A stretch of DNA of 64,000 bases from Lactobacillus crispatus (GCF_018987235.1 NZ_CP072197.1:868001-932000), one strand, 5' to 3'; positions 27,143-38,130 are shown, numbered from the stretch's first letter. Notes: generated by a model from the letters alone, not told the origin. Program-made: numbers and translations.

Positions 27143-28318
27143 TTACTTAAACATGTAATCTCTAGTCATTGGCAAGTTCTTACCAGAAGGGCCCTTAGTA
27201 AGCAAGTATTGGATGACATCGATATTGCCTGATTCAAATGAAGCAGCACAAGCATTTAAGTACATGTCCCACATACGAGTGAAACGTTCCCCCATTTTAT
27301 CTTCAACTTGATTACGAACAGCATTGAAGTTCTTGTCCCAAATTTCAAGAGTTCTTTGGTAGTGACGACGAAGAGCTTCCATATCAGTGATTTGCAAGCC
27401 ACTGTCAACGATGTCGCCGATAATTTCTGGCAAACCTGGAATGTAACCACCTGGGAAGATGTATTTGTTGATCCAAGCGTTAGTAGCACCGCCTTGTTGG
27501 CGAGTAATACCGTGGATCAAAGCAATACCATCTTTGTTTAAGTACTTGTAAACATCTTGGAAGTATTTAGGTAAGTTCTCTGAACCTACCTGTTCAAACA
27601 TACCAACTGAAGTTACATAATCCCACTTTTGGTCACCGAGTTCACGGTAGTCTTCAAGTCTAACTTCAGCAACATCTTGCAAGTTTTCATCATAGATACG
27701 CTTTTGAACTAACTTGTATTGTTCTTCACTCAAAGTAACACCGGTAACCTTAAGACCGTATTCCTTAGCAGCGGTGAGCATCAATGTACCCCAACCACAA
27801 CCGATATCGAGTAAAGTCTTGCCTTTTTGTGGGTCTAATTTATTTAAAATGTGGTGAACTTTAGCAATTTGTGCTTGTTCAAGATCGTTTTCGTTGCCCT
27901 TTTCAAAATAAGCACAAGAATAAGTCATAGTAGGATCAAGCCATAACTTGTAGAAGTCGTTACCGATATCGTAGTGACTTTGCACGTCTTCTTCACTTTG
28001 CTTTTCTGTATGCTTTTGTTTTGGCAAGAATTTGCGGAACTTTGAAGAACGCATGAAACTGTCGGCACTTTCGTAAGCACCAAAAATTAATTTTTGAATA
28101 TCCCTATAGATTTCAATCTTTTTATCCATGTATCCTTCACCAAGTGCGAGTGAAGCATTTCTAGTAATATCGCCCATAGGGATCTTTCCGTTAAAGACAA
28201 TTTCGATTTCAGGAGTACCATTACCGTAGACTTCGCTTTTACCGTCCCAGTAGGTTACTTTAACGGGAAAAGGGAAGGACTTGCTAAGCATCATTTTGTA
28301 AAATGTTTTTTCTAACAA
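27143..28318 (-). CDS. cfa: Cyclopropane-fatty-acyl-phospholipid synthase
   Basis: Cfa adds a methylene group from S-adenosylmethionine across double bonds of membrane phospholipid acyl chains, which helps acid and stress tolerance. The 391-residue product has the SAM motif [13 protein letters not shown], the upstream [21 protein letters not shown] signature, and the C-terminal [18 protein letters not shown]. The start follows GGAGGAAAG. It is monocistronic. Downstream is the IS1182 relic, with no clear terminator of its own. Confidence 0.95.
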   Translation of the reverse strand: MLEKTFYKMMLSKSFPFPVKVTYWDGKSEVYGNGTPEIEIVFNGKIPMGDITRNASLALGEGYMDKKIEIYRDIQKLIFGAYESADSFMRSSKFRKFLPKQKHTEKQSEEDVQSHYDIGNDFYKLWLDPTMTYSCAYFEKGNENDLEQAQIAKVHHILNKLDPQKGKTLLDIGCGWGTLMLTAAKEYGLKVTGVTLSEEQYKLVQKRIYDENLQDVAEVRLEDYRELGDQKWDYVTSVGMFEQVGSENLPKYFQDVYKYLNKDGIALIHGITRQQGGATNAWINKYIFPGGYIPGLPEIIGDIVDSGLQITDMEALRRHYQRTLEIWDKNFNAVRNQVEDKMGERFTRMWDMYLNACAASFESGNIDVIQYLLTKGPSGKNLPMTRDYMFK

Positions 28319-28382
28319 TTATCTTTCCTCCAATAATTATTAAACCTAATTATTTATTTTAACACTAAAAAATTTATGCAAT

Positions 28383-28434
28383 AAAAAATACTCAGCTAAT
28401 GATCATAGTTTAAAAATTTAACCATTAACTGAGC
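28383..28434 (-). terminator. Terminator of plsC
   Basis: CTCAGCTAAT and ATTAACTGAG arms (28391-28400, 28424-28433) pair imperfectly, extended by an inner helix. The minus-strand reading ends in T6. Confidence 0.7.
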
Positions 28435-28441
28435 ATTGATG

Positions 28442-29056
28442 TTATTTAGCTACATAGTGGAAATTAGGGTCTAGTTCATCATCCAGTTTATTCCAAGCAT
28501 CTTCTAATTGCTTATAAATAATTTGTTCATTTTCGTGAGTTAACTTAGTCTTTTTATCAATCGTAATTGGATTGCCGAAGTTAACTTCCATTGGCTTTCT
28601 TTTCAATAAACCTTTAAAAGTTAATGGACCCTGGTAAACTACTGGAACCATTGGCTTTTGCGACATTTTAGAAATTAAAAGTGCACCACCTTTTAATTCA
28701 GCAGAGTGTCTTGTGCCCGATGGAAAAATGATTAATGATAATTCCCCTTTTCTTAATCCTTTTACTGGGATTTTTAATGCAGATGGTCCTGGATTTTTTC
28801 GATCGACAGGAAAGGCATGGGCATGATCTAAAATAAAACGTAAAACCGGATTTTTGAATAGTTCGATTTTAGCCATGAACATAAATTCCATTGGACTAGC
28901 ACCTAAGGCAAACAAGATAGGTTCCCACCAGGTACGGTGAGGTGCAACTAAGATATAGTTACCTTTAGGTAAACGATTCTTGTGATGAATATGTAAGTGT
29001 CCATTTAGTACCCATACGATAAAGCGGGCAATCGGACGAATTATTTTATAAAACAT
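28442..29056 (-). CDS. plsC: 1-acyl-sn-glycerol-3-phosphate acyltransferase
   Basis: PlsC makes phosphatidic acid by acylating lysophosphatidic acid at the membrane. The 204-residue protein has the acyltransferase blocks, but the first reads APHRTWWEP, that is H-x4-E rather than H-x4-D. The third reads FPSGTRHS instead of FPEGTRS. Both are conservative variants. A short hydrophobic N-terminus (FIVWVL) probably touches the membrane. It lies next to cfa on the same strand but with its own terminator. It diverges from the methyltransferase fusion gene. Confidence 0.88.
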   Translation of the reverse strand: MFYKIIRPIARFIVWVLNGHLHIHHKNRLPKGNYILVAPHRTWWEPILFALGASPMEFMFMAKIELFKNPVLRFILDHAHAFPVDRKNPGPSALKIPVKGLRKGELSLIIFPSGTRHSAELKGGALLISKMSQKPMVPVVYQGPLTFKGLLKRKPMEVNFGNPITIDKKTKLTHENEQIIYKQLEDAWNKLDDELDPNFHYVAK

Positions 29057-29120
29057 CTTTTTGTTCCTCCAATTGTTGTAATATTATAAAAATAGATAGA
29101 CGAGAAAGGCAAATATTTTT

Positions 29121-30152
29121 ATGGTTGAGCTTAAAGATAATGAACGAATCGATTATATGTACAGTGATAATTTGCGAATTATCCAAGATAAAACAGCCTT
29201 TAGTTTTTCAATGGATACCTTATTATTAGCATATTGGGCTAAAGGATTAATTCGCGATAAGGATAAAGTAGCAGATTTATGTGCGGGTAACTGTGCCGCA
29301 ACTATTTATATGGCATATTTTAACCGAGCACATTACGATGCAATTGAAATTCAAGATGAAATTTATTCTCAAGCTGTGCGTTCGATTGAATTAAACGATA
29401 TGGAGAATCGAATTTCAGTTTATCAAGATAATGTGCTAAATGCTCCGCATTTTTTGCGTAAAGATAGTTATGATGTGGTGACGGTAAATCCACCGTATTT
29501 TAAAGCTCCAGAAGGTCATGAAGTTAATCCAGATCGCAAAAAGGCAATCGCTCGCCATGAACTTTTGATTAATTTAGAGCAAATAATTGAAGTGGCTAGT
29601 GGCTTGCTTAAGATGAAGGGCAAGATGTTCATGGTACATCGACCAGAGCGACTAAGTGAGATTGCTTACTACTGTATAAAGCATGATTTGAGTATTAAAA
29701 TGGTGCAGCCTTTTGTGCCACATCGCGGTGAAGATGCCAATTTAGTGATCGTTGAAGCTGTTAAACATACAGGGACTGACGGAACTGTTTTAAAAGATGC
29801 AGTTGAAGTTCATGAAGCAAACGGTGATTTTACGCCATTAGTTCAGCGAATCTCTCGAGAAACTGAAGAAGATAAGGCTAAGCATGAAGCACAAGGCAAA
29901 TACTATTTTTATGTATTATTGTGCAATGATGGCAGTTTTTATGGTGGCTTTACCAATGACTTAGAGCATCGCTTAAAAATGCATAATTCTGGGAAGGGTG
30001 CTAAGTATACCAAAACGCGGCGTCCTGTACGGATGATTTATCATGAACAGTTTGACGATAAGCGTTTAGCTTTGAAACGAGAATATTGGTTTAAACATCA
30101 TTCACGTGCTTGGAAGGAAAAATTTTTGCATGAGCATAATATAAAGTTTTAA
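29121..30152 (+). CDS. Fusion of a TrmN6/YabB-type methyltransferase and a GIY-YIG domain
   Basis: Residues 1 to about 245 form a class I SAM methyltransferase with the N6-adenine motif NPPYF (about 122-126), like YabB/TrmN6, which modifies A37 of tRNA1(Val). Residues from about 260 form a YazA/YhbQ-like GIY-YIG domain ([20 protein letters not shown], then [13 protein letters not shown]). In Bacillus these are two adjacent genes, yabB and yazA. Here they are one 343-residue chain with no stop between. The fusion suggests both parts act on the same nucleic acid. Whether the GIY-YIG part cuts is unknown. Confidence 0.88.
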   Translation: MVELKDNERIDYMYSDNLRIIQDKTAFSFSMDTLLLAYWAKGLIRDKDKVADLCAGNCAATIYMAYFNRAHYDAIEIQDEIYSQAVRSIELNDMENRISVYQDNVLNAPHFLRKDSYDVVTVNPPYFKAPEGHEVNPDRKKAIARHELLINLEQIIEVASGLLKMKGKMFMVHRPERLSEIAYYCIKHDLSIKMVQPFVPHRGEDANLVIVEAVKHTGTDGTVLKDAVEVHEANGDFTPLVQRISRETEEDKAKHEAQGKYYFYVLLCNDGSFYGGFTNDLEHRLKMHNSGKGAKYTKTRRPVRMIYHEQFDDKRLALKREYWFKHHSRAWKEKFLHEHNIKF

Positions 30153-30155
30153 TCC

Positions 30156-30316
30156 TTGCATACTGTAATCTTTTCTTGTAGAATATTTGAGTATGCTGTG
30201 TCAGCATATGAAACTTAAAACACATCAAGAGCGATCATCATCGTGGTGCCCAGGGTAGTGGTTAGATGATGAAATGAACGCTTGAGAGGATATAAAACCA
30301 TAGGAGGAATTTAAAT
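30156..30316 (+). promoter_or_regulatory. rpsB promoter and structured 5' leader
   Basis: TTGCAT (30156-30161) and TAGAAT (30179-30184) are 17 bases apart. The leader begins near 30191 and contains a perfect hairpin, TATGCTG/CAGCATA. Further on is a larger structure in which CAAGAGCG (30226-30233) pairs with CGCTTG (30279-30284) and CATCATC (30236-30242) with GATGATG (30265-30271). This resembles the autoregulatory S2 leaders known upstream of rpsB. Family membership is inferred from position. Confidence 0.55.
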
Positions 30317-31090
30317 ATGGCAGACGTTGTTACAATGAAGCAATTGCTTGAAGCTGGTGTCCACTTTGGTCACCAAACTAGAAGATGGAACCCAAAGATG
30401 GCTCCTTACATTTTCACTCAAAGAAATGGTATCTACATCATTGATTTGCAAAAGACTATCAAGATGTTAGATGATGCTTACAACTTCATGAAGGCTGTTG
30501 CCCAAGACGGTGGCGTTTTCTTATTTGTAGGTACTAAGAAGCAAGCTCAAGATTCAATTGCTGAAGAAGCAACTCGTGCAGGTCAATACTACGTAAACCA
30601 ACGTTGGTTGGGTGGTACTTTGACTAACTGGTCAACTATGCAAAGCCGTATTAAGAGATTAAAGCAATTAAAGCAAATGTCAGAAGATGGTACTTTTGAT
30701 GTTCTTCCAAAGAAGGAAGTTGCTCTCTTAACTAAGGAAATGGACAAGCTTGAAAAATTCTTTGGTGGTATTGAAGATATGCCAAGAATTCCAGATGTAT
30801 TGTTCGTAGTAGACCCTAAGAAAGAAAAGATTGCTGTTCACGAAGCTAACATTTTGGGTATCCCAGTTGTAGCTATGGTTGATACCAACACTGATCCAGA
30901 CCCAATCGACGTAGTTATTCCATCAAACGATGACGCTATTCGTGCTATTCGTTTGATTGCTGGTGCTATGGCTGATGCTGTTGTTGAAGGTCAACAAGGT
31001 CAAGATGATGAATCAGTTGAAGTTGACTTCAAGGAAAATGCAGACGGTTCAGAAGAAATCGTTAGCGCTGAAGAAAACCCAGAAGACTAG
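30317..31090 (+). CDS. rpsB: 30S ribosomal protein S2
   Basis: S2 binds late to the small subunit between head and body. The 257-residue sequence contains the signatures [15 protein letters not shown] and [19 protein letters not shown], and ends with an acidic tail (about 235-257) common in lactobacilli. TAGGAGG precedes the start. It forms the usual operon with tsf, 33 bases downstream, under the leader upstream. Confidence 0.97.
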   Translation: MADVVTMKQLLEAGVHFGHQTRRWNPKMAPYIFTQRNGIYIIDLQKTIKMLDDAYNFMKAVAQDGGVFLFVGTKKQAQDSIAEEATRAGQYYVNQRWLGGTLTNWSTMQSRIKRLKQLKQMSEDGTFDVLPKKEVALLTKEMDKLEKFFGGIEDMPRIPDVLFVVDPKKEKIAVHEANILGIPVVAMVDTNTDPDPIDVVIPSNDDAIRAIRLIAGAMADAVVEGQQGQDDESVEVDFKENADGSEEIVSAEENPED

Positions 31091-31123
31091 ATTTTACTAT
31101 TAGTTCCGTAGGAGGATCTATTA

Positions 31124-32149
31124 ATGGCACAAATTACTGCAAAATTAGTTAAAGAATTACGTGAACGTACTGGTGCTGGCGTTATGGACGCTAAGAAGGC
31201 ATTAGTAGAAGTTGACGGTGACATGGATAAGGCTGTTCAATACCTTCGTGATAAAGGTATGGCTAAGGCAGCTAAGAAGGCTGACCGTGTTGCAGCTGAA
31301 GGTTTAACTGGCGTTTACGTTAATGGTAATGTGGCAGCTATTACTGAAGTTAACTCAGAAACTGACTTTGTTTCTCAAAACGACAAGTTTGTTAACTTGG
31401 TAAATGAAGCTACTAAGACTATTGCTGAAGGTAAGCCAGCTGATATGGAAGCAGCTAAGGAATTGAAGATGGCTGATGGTACTACTTTAGACCAATCATT
31501 CGTTAACGCAACTGCTACAATTGGTGAAAAGATTGTTTTACGTCGTTTTGCTTTAGAAGAAAAGAATGACGATCAAGAATTTGGTGCTTACCAACACAAT
31601 GGTGGTCAAATTGGTGTTATCACTGTTTTAGAAGGTGCAGATGCTGCAACTGCTAAGCACTTGGCTATGCACATCGCTGCTATGAGCCCTAAGGTTATTT
31701 CACCAGACGAATTAGATGATCAATTTATCATTGATCAATTAGCTGTGATGAACCACAAGATTGACCAAGACAATGAAAGTCGTGCATTGGTACATAAGAA
31801 ACCATTACCTCACCTTGTTTACGGTTCAGCTAAGCAATTAACTGATGATGTTTTGGCTAAGGCTAAGGAAGACATCAAGGCTGAACTTAAAGAAGAAGGT
31901 AAGCCAGAAAAGATTTGGGACAGAATTATTCCTGGTAAGATGCAACGCTTTATTGATGATAATACTCAAGTTGACAAGCAATTTGCAGTGTTATCACAAG
32001 ACTACATTATGGACGATAGCAAGACTGTTGGCGAATTTTTGAAGGAAAAAGGCGCTAAGTTAGTTGCTTTCCAACGTTACGAAGTTGGCGAAGGTATCGA
32101 AAAGAAGCAAGAAGACTTCGCTGCTGAAGTTCGTGAACAAATGAAGTAG
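31124..32149 (+). CDS. tsf: Elongation factor Ts
   Basis: EF-Ts recycles EF-Tu by releasing GDP. The 341-residue protein begins with the UBA-like domain containing the signature [18 protein letters not shown] and the catalytic TDFVSQND motif (near residue 80). It continues through the dimerisation domain. It is somewhat longer than most EF-Ts, as in other lactobacilli. The ribosome binding site is TAGGAGGA. A terminator follows, ending the rpsB-tsf unit. Confidence 0.97.
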   Translation: MAQITAKLVKELRERTGAGVMDAKKALVEVDGDMDKAVQYLRDKGMAKAAKKADRVAAEGLTGVYVNGNVAAITEVNSETDFVSQNDKFVNLVNEATKTIAEGKPADMEAAKELKMADGTTLDQSFVNATATIGEKIVLRRFALEEKNDDQEFGAYQHNGGQIGVITVLEGADAATAKHLAMHIAAMSPKVISPDELDDQFIIDQLAVMNHKIDQDNESRALVHKKPLPHLVYGSAKQLTDDVLAKAKEDIKAELKEEGKPEKIWDRIIPGKMQRFIDDNTQVDKQFAVLSQDYIMDDSKTVGEFLKEKGAKLVAFQRYEVGEGIEKKQEDFAAEVREQMK

Positions 32150-32171
32150 TCATTATTACATAATTATCATA

Positions 32172-32208
32172 GAAAGGAGGAGTACACCGTGTGCTCCTTC
32201 TTTTTTTC
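32172..32208 (+). terminator. Terminator of rpsB-tsf
   Basis: GAAAGGAG with GTACAC pairs with GTGTGCTCCTTC (two unpaired bases inside), followed by seven T. Confidence 0.8.
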
Positions 32209-32293
32209 TAAAAATTTTGTAGTGTTTTAAGTGTTAAAAGACATTGCGGCATTAGATATGGTAGAATAATTAAAGCTATTAGAGGAGGTCATT

Positions 32294-33019
32294 ATGAGTC
32301 AAGTTAAATATAAACGTGTCATTTTAAAAATATCAGGTGAAGCTTTAGCAGGTGACAAGGGTACGGGTATTAATCCTACTGTAATTGGTCACTTAGCTAA
32401 AGAAATCAAATCAGTTCATGATTTAGGTGTTGAAATTGGTATCGTCTGTGGTGGCGGTAACATGTGGCGTGGTGAAACTGGCGCTAAGTTGGGTATGGAA
32501 CGTGCTCAAGCAGATTACATGGGTATGTTAGCAACTATCATGAATGGTTTAGCTTTGCAAGATGGTCTTGAAAAAATAGGTGTTCCTACTAGAATGCAAA
32601 CTTCAATTGAAATGAGACAGATTGCGGAGCCTTACATTAGAAGAAGAGCTTTGCGTCACCTTGAAAAGGGTCGTGTAGTCATTTTTGGTGGTGGTACTGG
32701 TAATCCATACTTCTCAACTGATACTACTGCAGCCCTTCGTGCAGCTGAAATTGGTGCTGATGTAATTTTGATGGCTAAAAACGGTGTTGACGGTGTTTAC
32801 TCAGCTGATCCAAAGACTGATCCTTCAGCAACTAAGTTCTCAGAATTAACTCAACTTGATTTAATTTCAAAGGACTTGAAGGTCATGGATAGAACTGCAA
32901 GTTCACTTTCAATGGATACTGAAATTCCATTAATTGTCTTTAACGTTAATACTCCAGGCAATATCAAGAAGGTTGTATTGGGTGAAAATATTGGTACTGT
33001 TATTAGAGGTGATAAATAA
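32294..33019 (+). CDS. pyrH: UMP kinase
   Basis: PyrH phosphorylates UMP to UDP, the start of pyrimidine nucleotide supply. The 241-residue protein shows the amino-acid-kinase signatures [23 protein letters not shown], and [16 protein letters not shown] with ADP-contact residues [12 protein letters not shown]. It starts after AGAGGAGG. Its stop shares one base with the frr start (TAATG), so the two are coupled. A TAGAAT box upstream (about 32260) may be part of a promoter for the long block down to polC. Confidence 0.97.
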   Translation: MSQVKYKRVILKISGEALAGDKGTGINPTVIGHLAKEIKSVHDLGVEIGIVCGGGNMWRGETGAKLGMERAQADYMGMLATIMNGLALQDGLEKIGVPTRMQTSIEMRQIAEPYIRRRALRHLEKGRVVIFGGGTGNPYFSTDTTAALRAAEIGADVILMAKNGVDGVYSADPKTDPSATKFSELTQLDLISKDLKVMDRTASSLSMDTEIPLIVFNVNTPGNIKKVVLGENIGTVIRGDK

Positions 33020-33576
33020 TGAATAACGAAACTATTGAAAAAGCAAAAACTAAAATGACGGATTCTATTAAGGTTTATCAAAAGAGATTAGCTTCTATCC
33101 GTGCAGGTGTTGCTAACGCTGCTCTTCTTGATAATGTCCAAGTAGAATACTATGGGGCACCAACTCCATTGACTCAAATGTCTAGTATTACCATTCCTGA
33201 ACCACGTGTATTGCTTATTACTCCATATGATCAAAATTCATTAGATGATATTGAACATGCATTGTTGGCTTCAAACTTAGGATTAACTCCGGCAAATGAT
33301 GGTAAGGTAATTAGATTAGTAATCCCTCAACTCACTGGTGAAAGAAGAGAAGAAATTGCCAAAGAAGTTGGAAAATTTGCGGAAGAAGCTAAAATTGCTG
33401 TGAGAAATGTTCGCCGTGATGCCATGAATACTTTGAAAAAAGATGAAAAGAATGGTGATATTACTGAAGACGAACAACGTAACTTAGAAAAGCAAGTACA
33501 AAAAGTAACTGATGATGCTGCTAAGCAGATTGACCAACTTGCTGATGAAAAGCGTAAGGAAATTACTCAAGGTTAA
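33019..33576 (+). CDS. frr: Ribosome recycling factor
   Basis: RRF splits post-termination ribosomes with EF-G. The 185-residue sequence holds the family pattern [23 protein letters not shown] and the C-terminal long helices ([17 protein letters not shown]). The gene overlaps pyrH by one base and is followed two bases later by uppS, which suggests tight co-translation. Length and residues are standard. Confidence 0.97.
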   Translation: MNNETIEKAKTKMTDSIKVYQKRLASIRAGVANAALLDNVQVEYYGAPTPLTQMSSITIPEPRVLLITPYDQNSLDDIEHALLASNLGLTPANDGKVIRLVIPQLTGERREEIAKEVGKFAEEAKIAVRNVRRDAMNTLKKDEKNGDITEDEQRNLEKQVQKVTDDAAKQIDQLADEKRKEITQG

Positions 33577-33578
33577 AG

Positions 33579-34313
33579 ATGAGTAATAAGGATAATGAAT
33601 TAAATCATTTAGCCATTATTATGGATGGTAATGGACGTTGGGCAAAAAAGAGGCATAGACCTCGTTTTGTTGGCCATCGAGAGGGAATGGATAATGTTGA
33701 GCGGATTACTTTAGCTGCTGATAAATTAGGAATTAAAGTTTTGACACTTTATGCTTTTTCTACTGAGAATTGGGCTCGTCCTAAAGAAGAAGTAGCTTAC
33801 TTAATGAACCTCCCTGTTCGCTTTTTTGATAAATACATGCCAACATTGATGGAAAATAATGTTAAGGTAAACATTATGGGCTATTTGGATGAATTGCCTG
33901 AAAAGACTTATCGCATTGTTCAACGTGCAATGTCAGAGACGGCCAATAATACAGGCTTAATTCTGAATTTTGCTTTTAACTACGGGTCAAGAAGAGAAAT
34001 TACGTCTGCTATGCAGGAGCTCGGTGGAATGATTGAAGCTGGTTCACTGAAAAGCAAAGAAATTACTGAAAAAATGATTTCAGATCATTTGATGACTAAA
34101 AACTTTGGTCCATATCAAGATCCGGATTTATTAATTAGAACGTCCGGTGAACAGCGAATTTCTAATTTCTTGTTATGGCAATTAGCATATTCAGAACTTG
34201 CCTTTAGCGAAAAAAATTGGCCAGATTTTGATGAAAATGATTTAAAAAAATTTGTAGAAGATTATAAGCACCGTAACCGGCGCTTTGGTAAAGTAGACGA
34301 ATCGGATAGTTAA
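33579..34313 (+). CDS. uppS: Undecaprenyl diphosphate synthase
   Basis: UppS condenses eight isopentenyl units onto farnesyl diphosphate to make the C55 lipid carrier for peptidoglycan and other wall polymers. The 244-residue cis-prenyltransferase has the catalytic [12 protein letters not shown] (Asp about 15) and the substrate-binding [15 protein letters not shown] and YSELAF blocks. It is two bases after frr and two before cdsA, so the lipid genes are co-expressed. Confidence 0.96.
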   Translation: MSNKDNELNHLAIIMDGNGRWAKKRHRPRFVGHREGMDNVERITLAADKLGIKVLTLYAFSTENWARPKEEVAYLMNLPVRFFDKYMPTLMENNVKVNIMGYLDELPEKTYRIVQRAMSETANNTGLILNFAFNYGSRREITSAMQELGGMIEAGSLKSKEITEKMISDHLMTKNFGPYQDPDLLIRTSGEQRISNFLLWQLAYSELAFSEKNWPDFDENDLKKFVEDYKHRNRRFGKVDESDS

Positions 34314-34315
34314 AT

Positions 34316-35131
34316 ATGAAACAACGTACAATTACGGCAATTATTGCCTTATGTCTTTTTATTCCAATTGTGCTCGCAGGTGGCCTTTGGATGGATTGGC
34401 TGACTGTATTATTCGCAGCAGTTGGCATTAGCGAAATCTTTTTAATGAAGAAACAAATCTTAGTTTCTTTTAATTTCTTGTTAGCCTTACTTGCAACTTT
34501 AACCTGGACAGTTCCAGACTCATTCTTTAAAGTATTTCCTTCAAATATCACTAAATTAGGTGTGTTTTATGGAATTATTATGTTGTTCTTGACTTGGACT
34601 GTTCTTTCAAAGAATAAAACCACTTTTGATGATGTAGGTGTATATATTTTGGCTGCACTTTACATTGGAATAGGTTTTCACTATATGGCAGCCATTAGAG
34701 CATACCCACAAAACGGTTTAGCATTGCTGGGTTATGTTTTTGTTGTTGTTTGGTCCACTGATATCGGTGCCTACATGATTGGACGTAAGATTGGAAAACA
34801 TAAATTGTGGCCAGTTATTAGTCCTAATAAAACATGGGAGGGCTCGATCGGTGCAGTTATTTGTGCCTTAATTTGTAGTGCCATCTACATGGCGATTCTT
34901 GGCAGCTTTGGTATTAACTTTGGTGTATCTGAATTAACGATGATTATTCTGGCCTTTTTCTTATCAATTGTTGGTCAAATGGGTGATTTAGTTGAATCAG
35001 CTTACAAGCGTTTCTATGGTGTGAAAGATTCCGGAAAGATTTTGCCGGGTCATGGTGGTATCCTGGATCGCTTTGATAGTATGCTGTTTGTATTGCCAGT
35101 AGTGGCTACAATTTTAGGTATTGTTCATTAG
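34316..35131 (+). CDS. cdsA: Phosphatidate cytidylyltransferase
   Basis: CdsA makes CDP-diacylglycerol, the precursor of phosphatidylglycerol and cardiolipin. This multi-spanning membrane protein of 271 residues has the family signature KDSGKILPGHGGILDRFDSM near the C-terminus, and DIGAYMIGRKIGKHKLWP in the middle. The start ATG follows directly after uppS with a weak ribosome binding site, so coupled translation is likely. Eight hydrophobic segments can be counted. Confidence 0.95.
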   Translation: MKQRTITAIIALCLFIPIVLAGGLWMDWLTVLFAAVGISEIFLMKKQILVSFNFLLALLATLTWTVPDSFFKVFPSNITKLGVFYGIIMLFLTWTVLSKNKTTFDDVGVYILAALYIGIGFHYMAAIRAYPQNGLALLGYVFVVVWSTDIGAYMIGRKIGKHKLWPVISPNKTWEGSIGAVICALICSAIYMAILGSFGINFGVSELTMIILAFFLSIVGQMGDLVESAYKRFYGVKDSGKILPGHGGILDRFDSMLFVLPVVATILGIVH

Positions 35132-35143
35132 GAGAATTTTTTA

Positions 35144-36400
35144 TTGAAGGGTATACTAATCTTTATCGTCGTCTTTGGTATATTGGTATTTGTCCATGAA
35201 TTTGGGCATTTTATCGTAGCCAAAAAGTCAGGTATTTTGGTTAGAGAATTCTCAATTGGAATGGGTCCAAAGCTTTTTCAAATTAGACGTAACCCCACCA
35301 CTTATACCATTCGTTGGTTACCACTTGGTGGGTATGTTCGTTTAGCAGGCGCTGACGATGAAAGCAAGCTGGATCCTGGTATGACGGTTGTTTTACAATT
35401 GAATGAACAAAATGAAGTAGTGAGAATTGATGCTTCAGAAAGCGAAATACCAATTGAAGGAATTCCCGTTCAAGTAACAGAGGCTGATCTAGTAGACGAT
35501 TTAATAATTAAGGGTTACGAAAATGGCGATGAAAATGATCCAGTAACTTATCACGTAGCTCATGATGCAACTATTATTGAAAAAAACGGAACTGAATTAA
35601 TTATTGCGCCTCGAGATACACAATTTAATCAAGCTAATGTTTGGCAAAAGTTGGCAACTAATTTTGCTGGACCTTTTATGAACATTCTTCTTGGGTTTGT
35701 AGTATTTTTAATCTGGACATTTACAGTTCCAGGTCCAGCAACAACTACAGTTGGATCAACTCAGGCTAATTCACCAGCGCGTGATGCAAAAATTGTGACT
35801 GGTGATCAGATTGTGGCAATTAATGGACAAAAGATTAATAATTTTGATCAAGTGTCACAGCAGATTAATCAAAGTAAAGGCAAGGCCTTACACTTTGAAT
35901 TAAAGAAAAATGGTCAAATTAGGAAAGTTACAGTTAAGCCAAAAGCTCATAAAATTCAAAAACAAACAGTTTATCAAATTGGTATTGTAGCTAAGAGCAA
36001 TGAGAATGCAGTTGTTAAATTAAAACGTGGCTGGGATACAGCTGTTTCAACTACCGGTCTGATTTTCAGAGCCGTAGGTAACTTATTTAGCCACTTTAGT
36101 TTGAATAAATTATCAGGTCCAGTTGGAATTTATTCTCAAACTTCACAAGTTTCACAAATGGGCTTTACTTATGTATTAGCCTTTTTAGGAATGATTTCGA
36201 TTAATTTGGGAATTGTCAATTTAATTCCAATTCCTGGGCTTGATGGTGGTAAACTTTTATTGAACTTAATTGAATTAGTTCGCGGTAAACCGATTTCTGA
36301 AGAACATGAGGCAATTGTTGAATTAATTGGTTTCGGCTTATTATTAGTTTTAATTATTGCAGTTACAGGTAACGATATCTATCGCTATTTTATTAAATAA
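35144..36400 (+). CDS. rseP: Site-2 intramembrane metalloprotease RseP/RasP
   Basis: RseP cleaves transmembrane anti-sigma factors and signal-peptide remnants within the membrane. This 418-residue protein has the zinc motif HEFGH in the first helix, a PDZ domain near residues 185-270 (GSTQANSPARDAKIVTGDQI), and the third ligand motif NLIPIPGLDGGK. The start is TTG at 35144 after GGAGA. It lies between cdsA and proS as in other Firmicutes. Confidence 0.95.
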   Translation: MKGILIFIVVFGILVFVHEFGHFIVAKKSGILVREFSIGMGPKLFQIRRNPTTYTIRWLPLGGYVRLAGADDESKLDPGMTVVLQLNEQNEVVRIDASESEIPIEGIPVQVTEADLVDDLIIKGYENGDENDPVTYHVAHDATIIEKNGTELIIAPRDTQFNQANVWQKLATNFAGPFMNILLGFVVFLIWTFTVPGPATTTVGSTQANSPARDAKIVTGDQIVAINGQKINNFDQVSQQINQSKGKALHFELKKNGQIRKVTVKPKAHKIQKQTVYQIGIVAKSNENAVVKLKRGWDTAVSTTGLIFRAVGNLFSHFSLNKLSGPVGIYSQTSQVSQMGFTYVLAFLGMISINLGIVNLIPIPGLDGGKLLLNLIELVRGKPISEEHEAIVELIGFGLLLVLIIAVTGNDIYRYFIK

Positions 36401-36427
36401 TTATATTTTTTACTTTAGGAGATAAGA

Positions 36428-38125
36428 ATGCGTCAATCAAAATTTTTTATGCCAACTTTGAAGGAAGCACCATCAGATGCAGTGGCTGAAAGTCATAAGC
36501 TGATGATTAGAGGTGGGTATATTCGCCAAGTCACAGCTGGAGTTTATGCTTATCTTCCATTAGGCTACCGTGTTTTACGCAAGGCTGAGGGAATCATTGA
36601 ACAAGAAATGGATAAAATTAATGTTCCAGAAATGATTATGCCTCATTTACTTCCTGCAACTTTGTGGCAAGAAAGTGGCCGTTACAAGAAATATGGTGCA
36701 GAAATGTTCAAGTTAAAAGATCGTCATGGACGTGAAAGCTTGCTTGGACCTACACATGAAGAAACTTTTACCGAAATTATTGCTAAGAACTTAAAGAGTT
36801 ACAAACAAATGCCACTTGCTTTGTATCAAATTCAGACTAAGTTTCGTGATGAGAATAGACCTCGTTTTGGCCTTCTTCGTGGGCGTGAATTTGTAATGCT
36901 TGATGGTTACAGTTTTGCTGCAACTCGTGATCAATTGGATGAACAATTTGATGATCAAAAAAATGCATATAAGCGTATCTTTAAACGTGCCGGTGTTACT
37001 GTTCACCCTGTAATTGCTGACTCAGGTACAATGGGAGGTAAAAACTCTACTGAATTTCAAGCCCCTGCTGCTATCGGTGAGGATACAATTGCTACTAATG
37101 AAAAAGGAACATATGCTGCCAACCTTGAAATGGCTAAGAGTATTGATACTTTCAAGCAAGAACCAGAAGATGCTAAGCAATTAACTAAGGTAGCTACGCC
37201 AGGCTGCGATACAATTGAAAAATTAGCTAAATTCCTCGATGTACCAGCTACTAGAATTGTTAAAAGTATTTTATACATTGCTGATGAGCAAAAAGTTTTA
37301 GTATTAATCCGTGGTGACAAGCAAATCAATGAGGTTAAGTTGGGGCATATCCTTGACGCTGATGAGGTTCATGAAGCAAATACTGCTGATTTAAAGGAAA
37401 TCACTGGTAGTGAAAAGGGTGGCGTTGGTCCTGTTAATGCAGATTGGGCTGATAAGATTATTGCAGATGAAACTGTTAAGAATCTTTACAACGTTGTAGT
37501 TGGTGCAGGTGAAACCGATTATCAATTTGAAAATGCTAACTTAGACCGTGATTTCAAGGTGGATGAATTTGCTGATATTCGGACTGCTAACGAAGGTGAA
37601 CCAGATCCTGTTGATCATTTACCGCTTAAGTTCACTACTTCAATTGAAGTTGGTCACATTTTCAAGTTGGGTACTTATTACACTAAGACCATGGGTGCAG
37701 ATTTCTTAGATCAAAATGGTAAAGCAAAGCCTGTCATCATGGGTTCATACGGTATTGGCGTTACTAGAATGTTATCAGCAGCTGTTGAACAACACTTAAC
37801 TGAACGTGGTGTTGCATGGCCAAAGGAAATCGCTCCATTTGCAATACATATTGTTCAAATGAAGATGAATAAAGAAGATCAAACTGAATTAGCTGAAAAA
37901 CTTGAAAAGAAATTCAGTGAAAAGTATGATGTTTTATACGATGATCGTAAAGAGCGTGCTGGTGTTAAGTTTGCTGATGCAGATTTAGTCGGTGCACCAA
38001 TTAGAATTACGATTGGTAAGAAGGCTGCTGATGGCATTGTTGAAGTTAAGCGACCAACTGATGACAAAGCAACCGAAATGTCAATTGATGAATTAGATAA
38101 GTTTGTAAATCAAGAGTTAGGATAA
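36428..38125 (+). CDS. proS: Prolyl-tRNA synthetase
   Basis: ProS charges tRNA-Pro with proline. The 565-residue bacterial-type enzyme has class II motifs: motif 1 around EMIMPHLLPATLWQESGRY, motif 2 KFRDENRPRFGLLRGREF, motif 3 MGSYGIGVTRML. The editing (INS) domain is between motifs 2 and 3, and an anticodon-binding end follows. TTAGGAGA precedes the start. It is followed five bases later by polC, so the two are probably one transcript. Confidence 0.97.
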   Translation: MRQSKFFMPTLKEAPSDAVAESHKLMIRGGYIRQVTAGVYAYLPLGYRVLRKAEGIIEQEMDKINVPEMIMPHLLPATLWQESGRYKKYGAEMFKLKDRHGRESLLGPTHEETFTEIIAKNLKSYKQMPLALYQIQTKFRDENRPRFGLLRGREFVMLDGYSFAATRDQLDEQFDDQKNAYKRIFKRAGVTVHPVIADSGTMGGKNSTEFQAPAAIGEDTIATNEKGTYAANLEMAKSIDTFKQEPEDAKQLTKVATPGCDTIEKLAKFLDVPATRIVKSILYIADEQKVLVLIRGDKQINEVKLGHILDADEVHEANTADLKEITGSEKGGVGPVNADWADKIIADETVKNLYNVVVGAGETDYQFENANLDRDFKVDEFADIRTANEGEPDPVDHLPLKFTTSIEVGHIFKLGTYYTKTMGADFLDQNGKAKPVIMGSYGIGVTRMLSAAVEQHLTERGVAWPKEIAPFAIHIVQMKMNKEDQTELAEKLEKKFSEKYDVLYDDRKERAGVKFADADLVGAPIRITIGKKAADGIVEVKRPTDDKATEMSIDELDKFVNQELG

Positions 38126-38130
38126 TTTTT

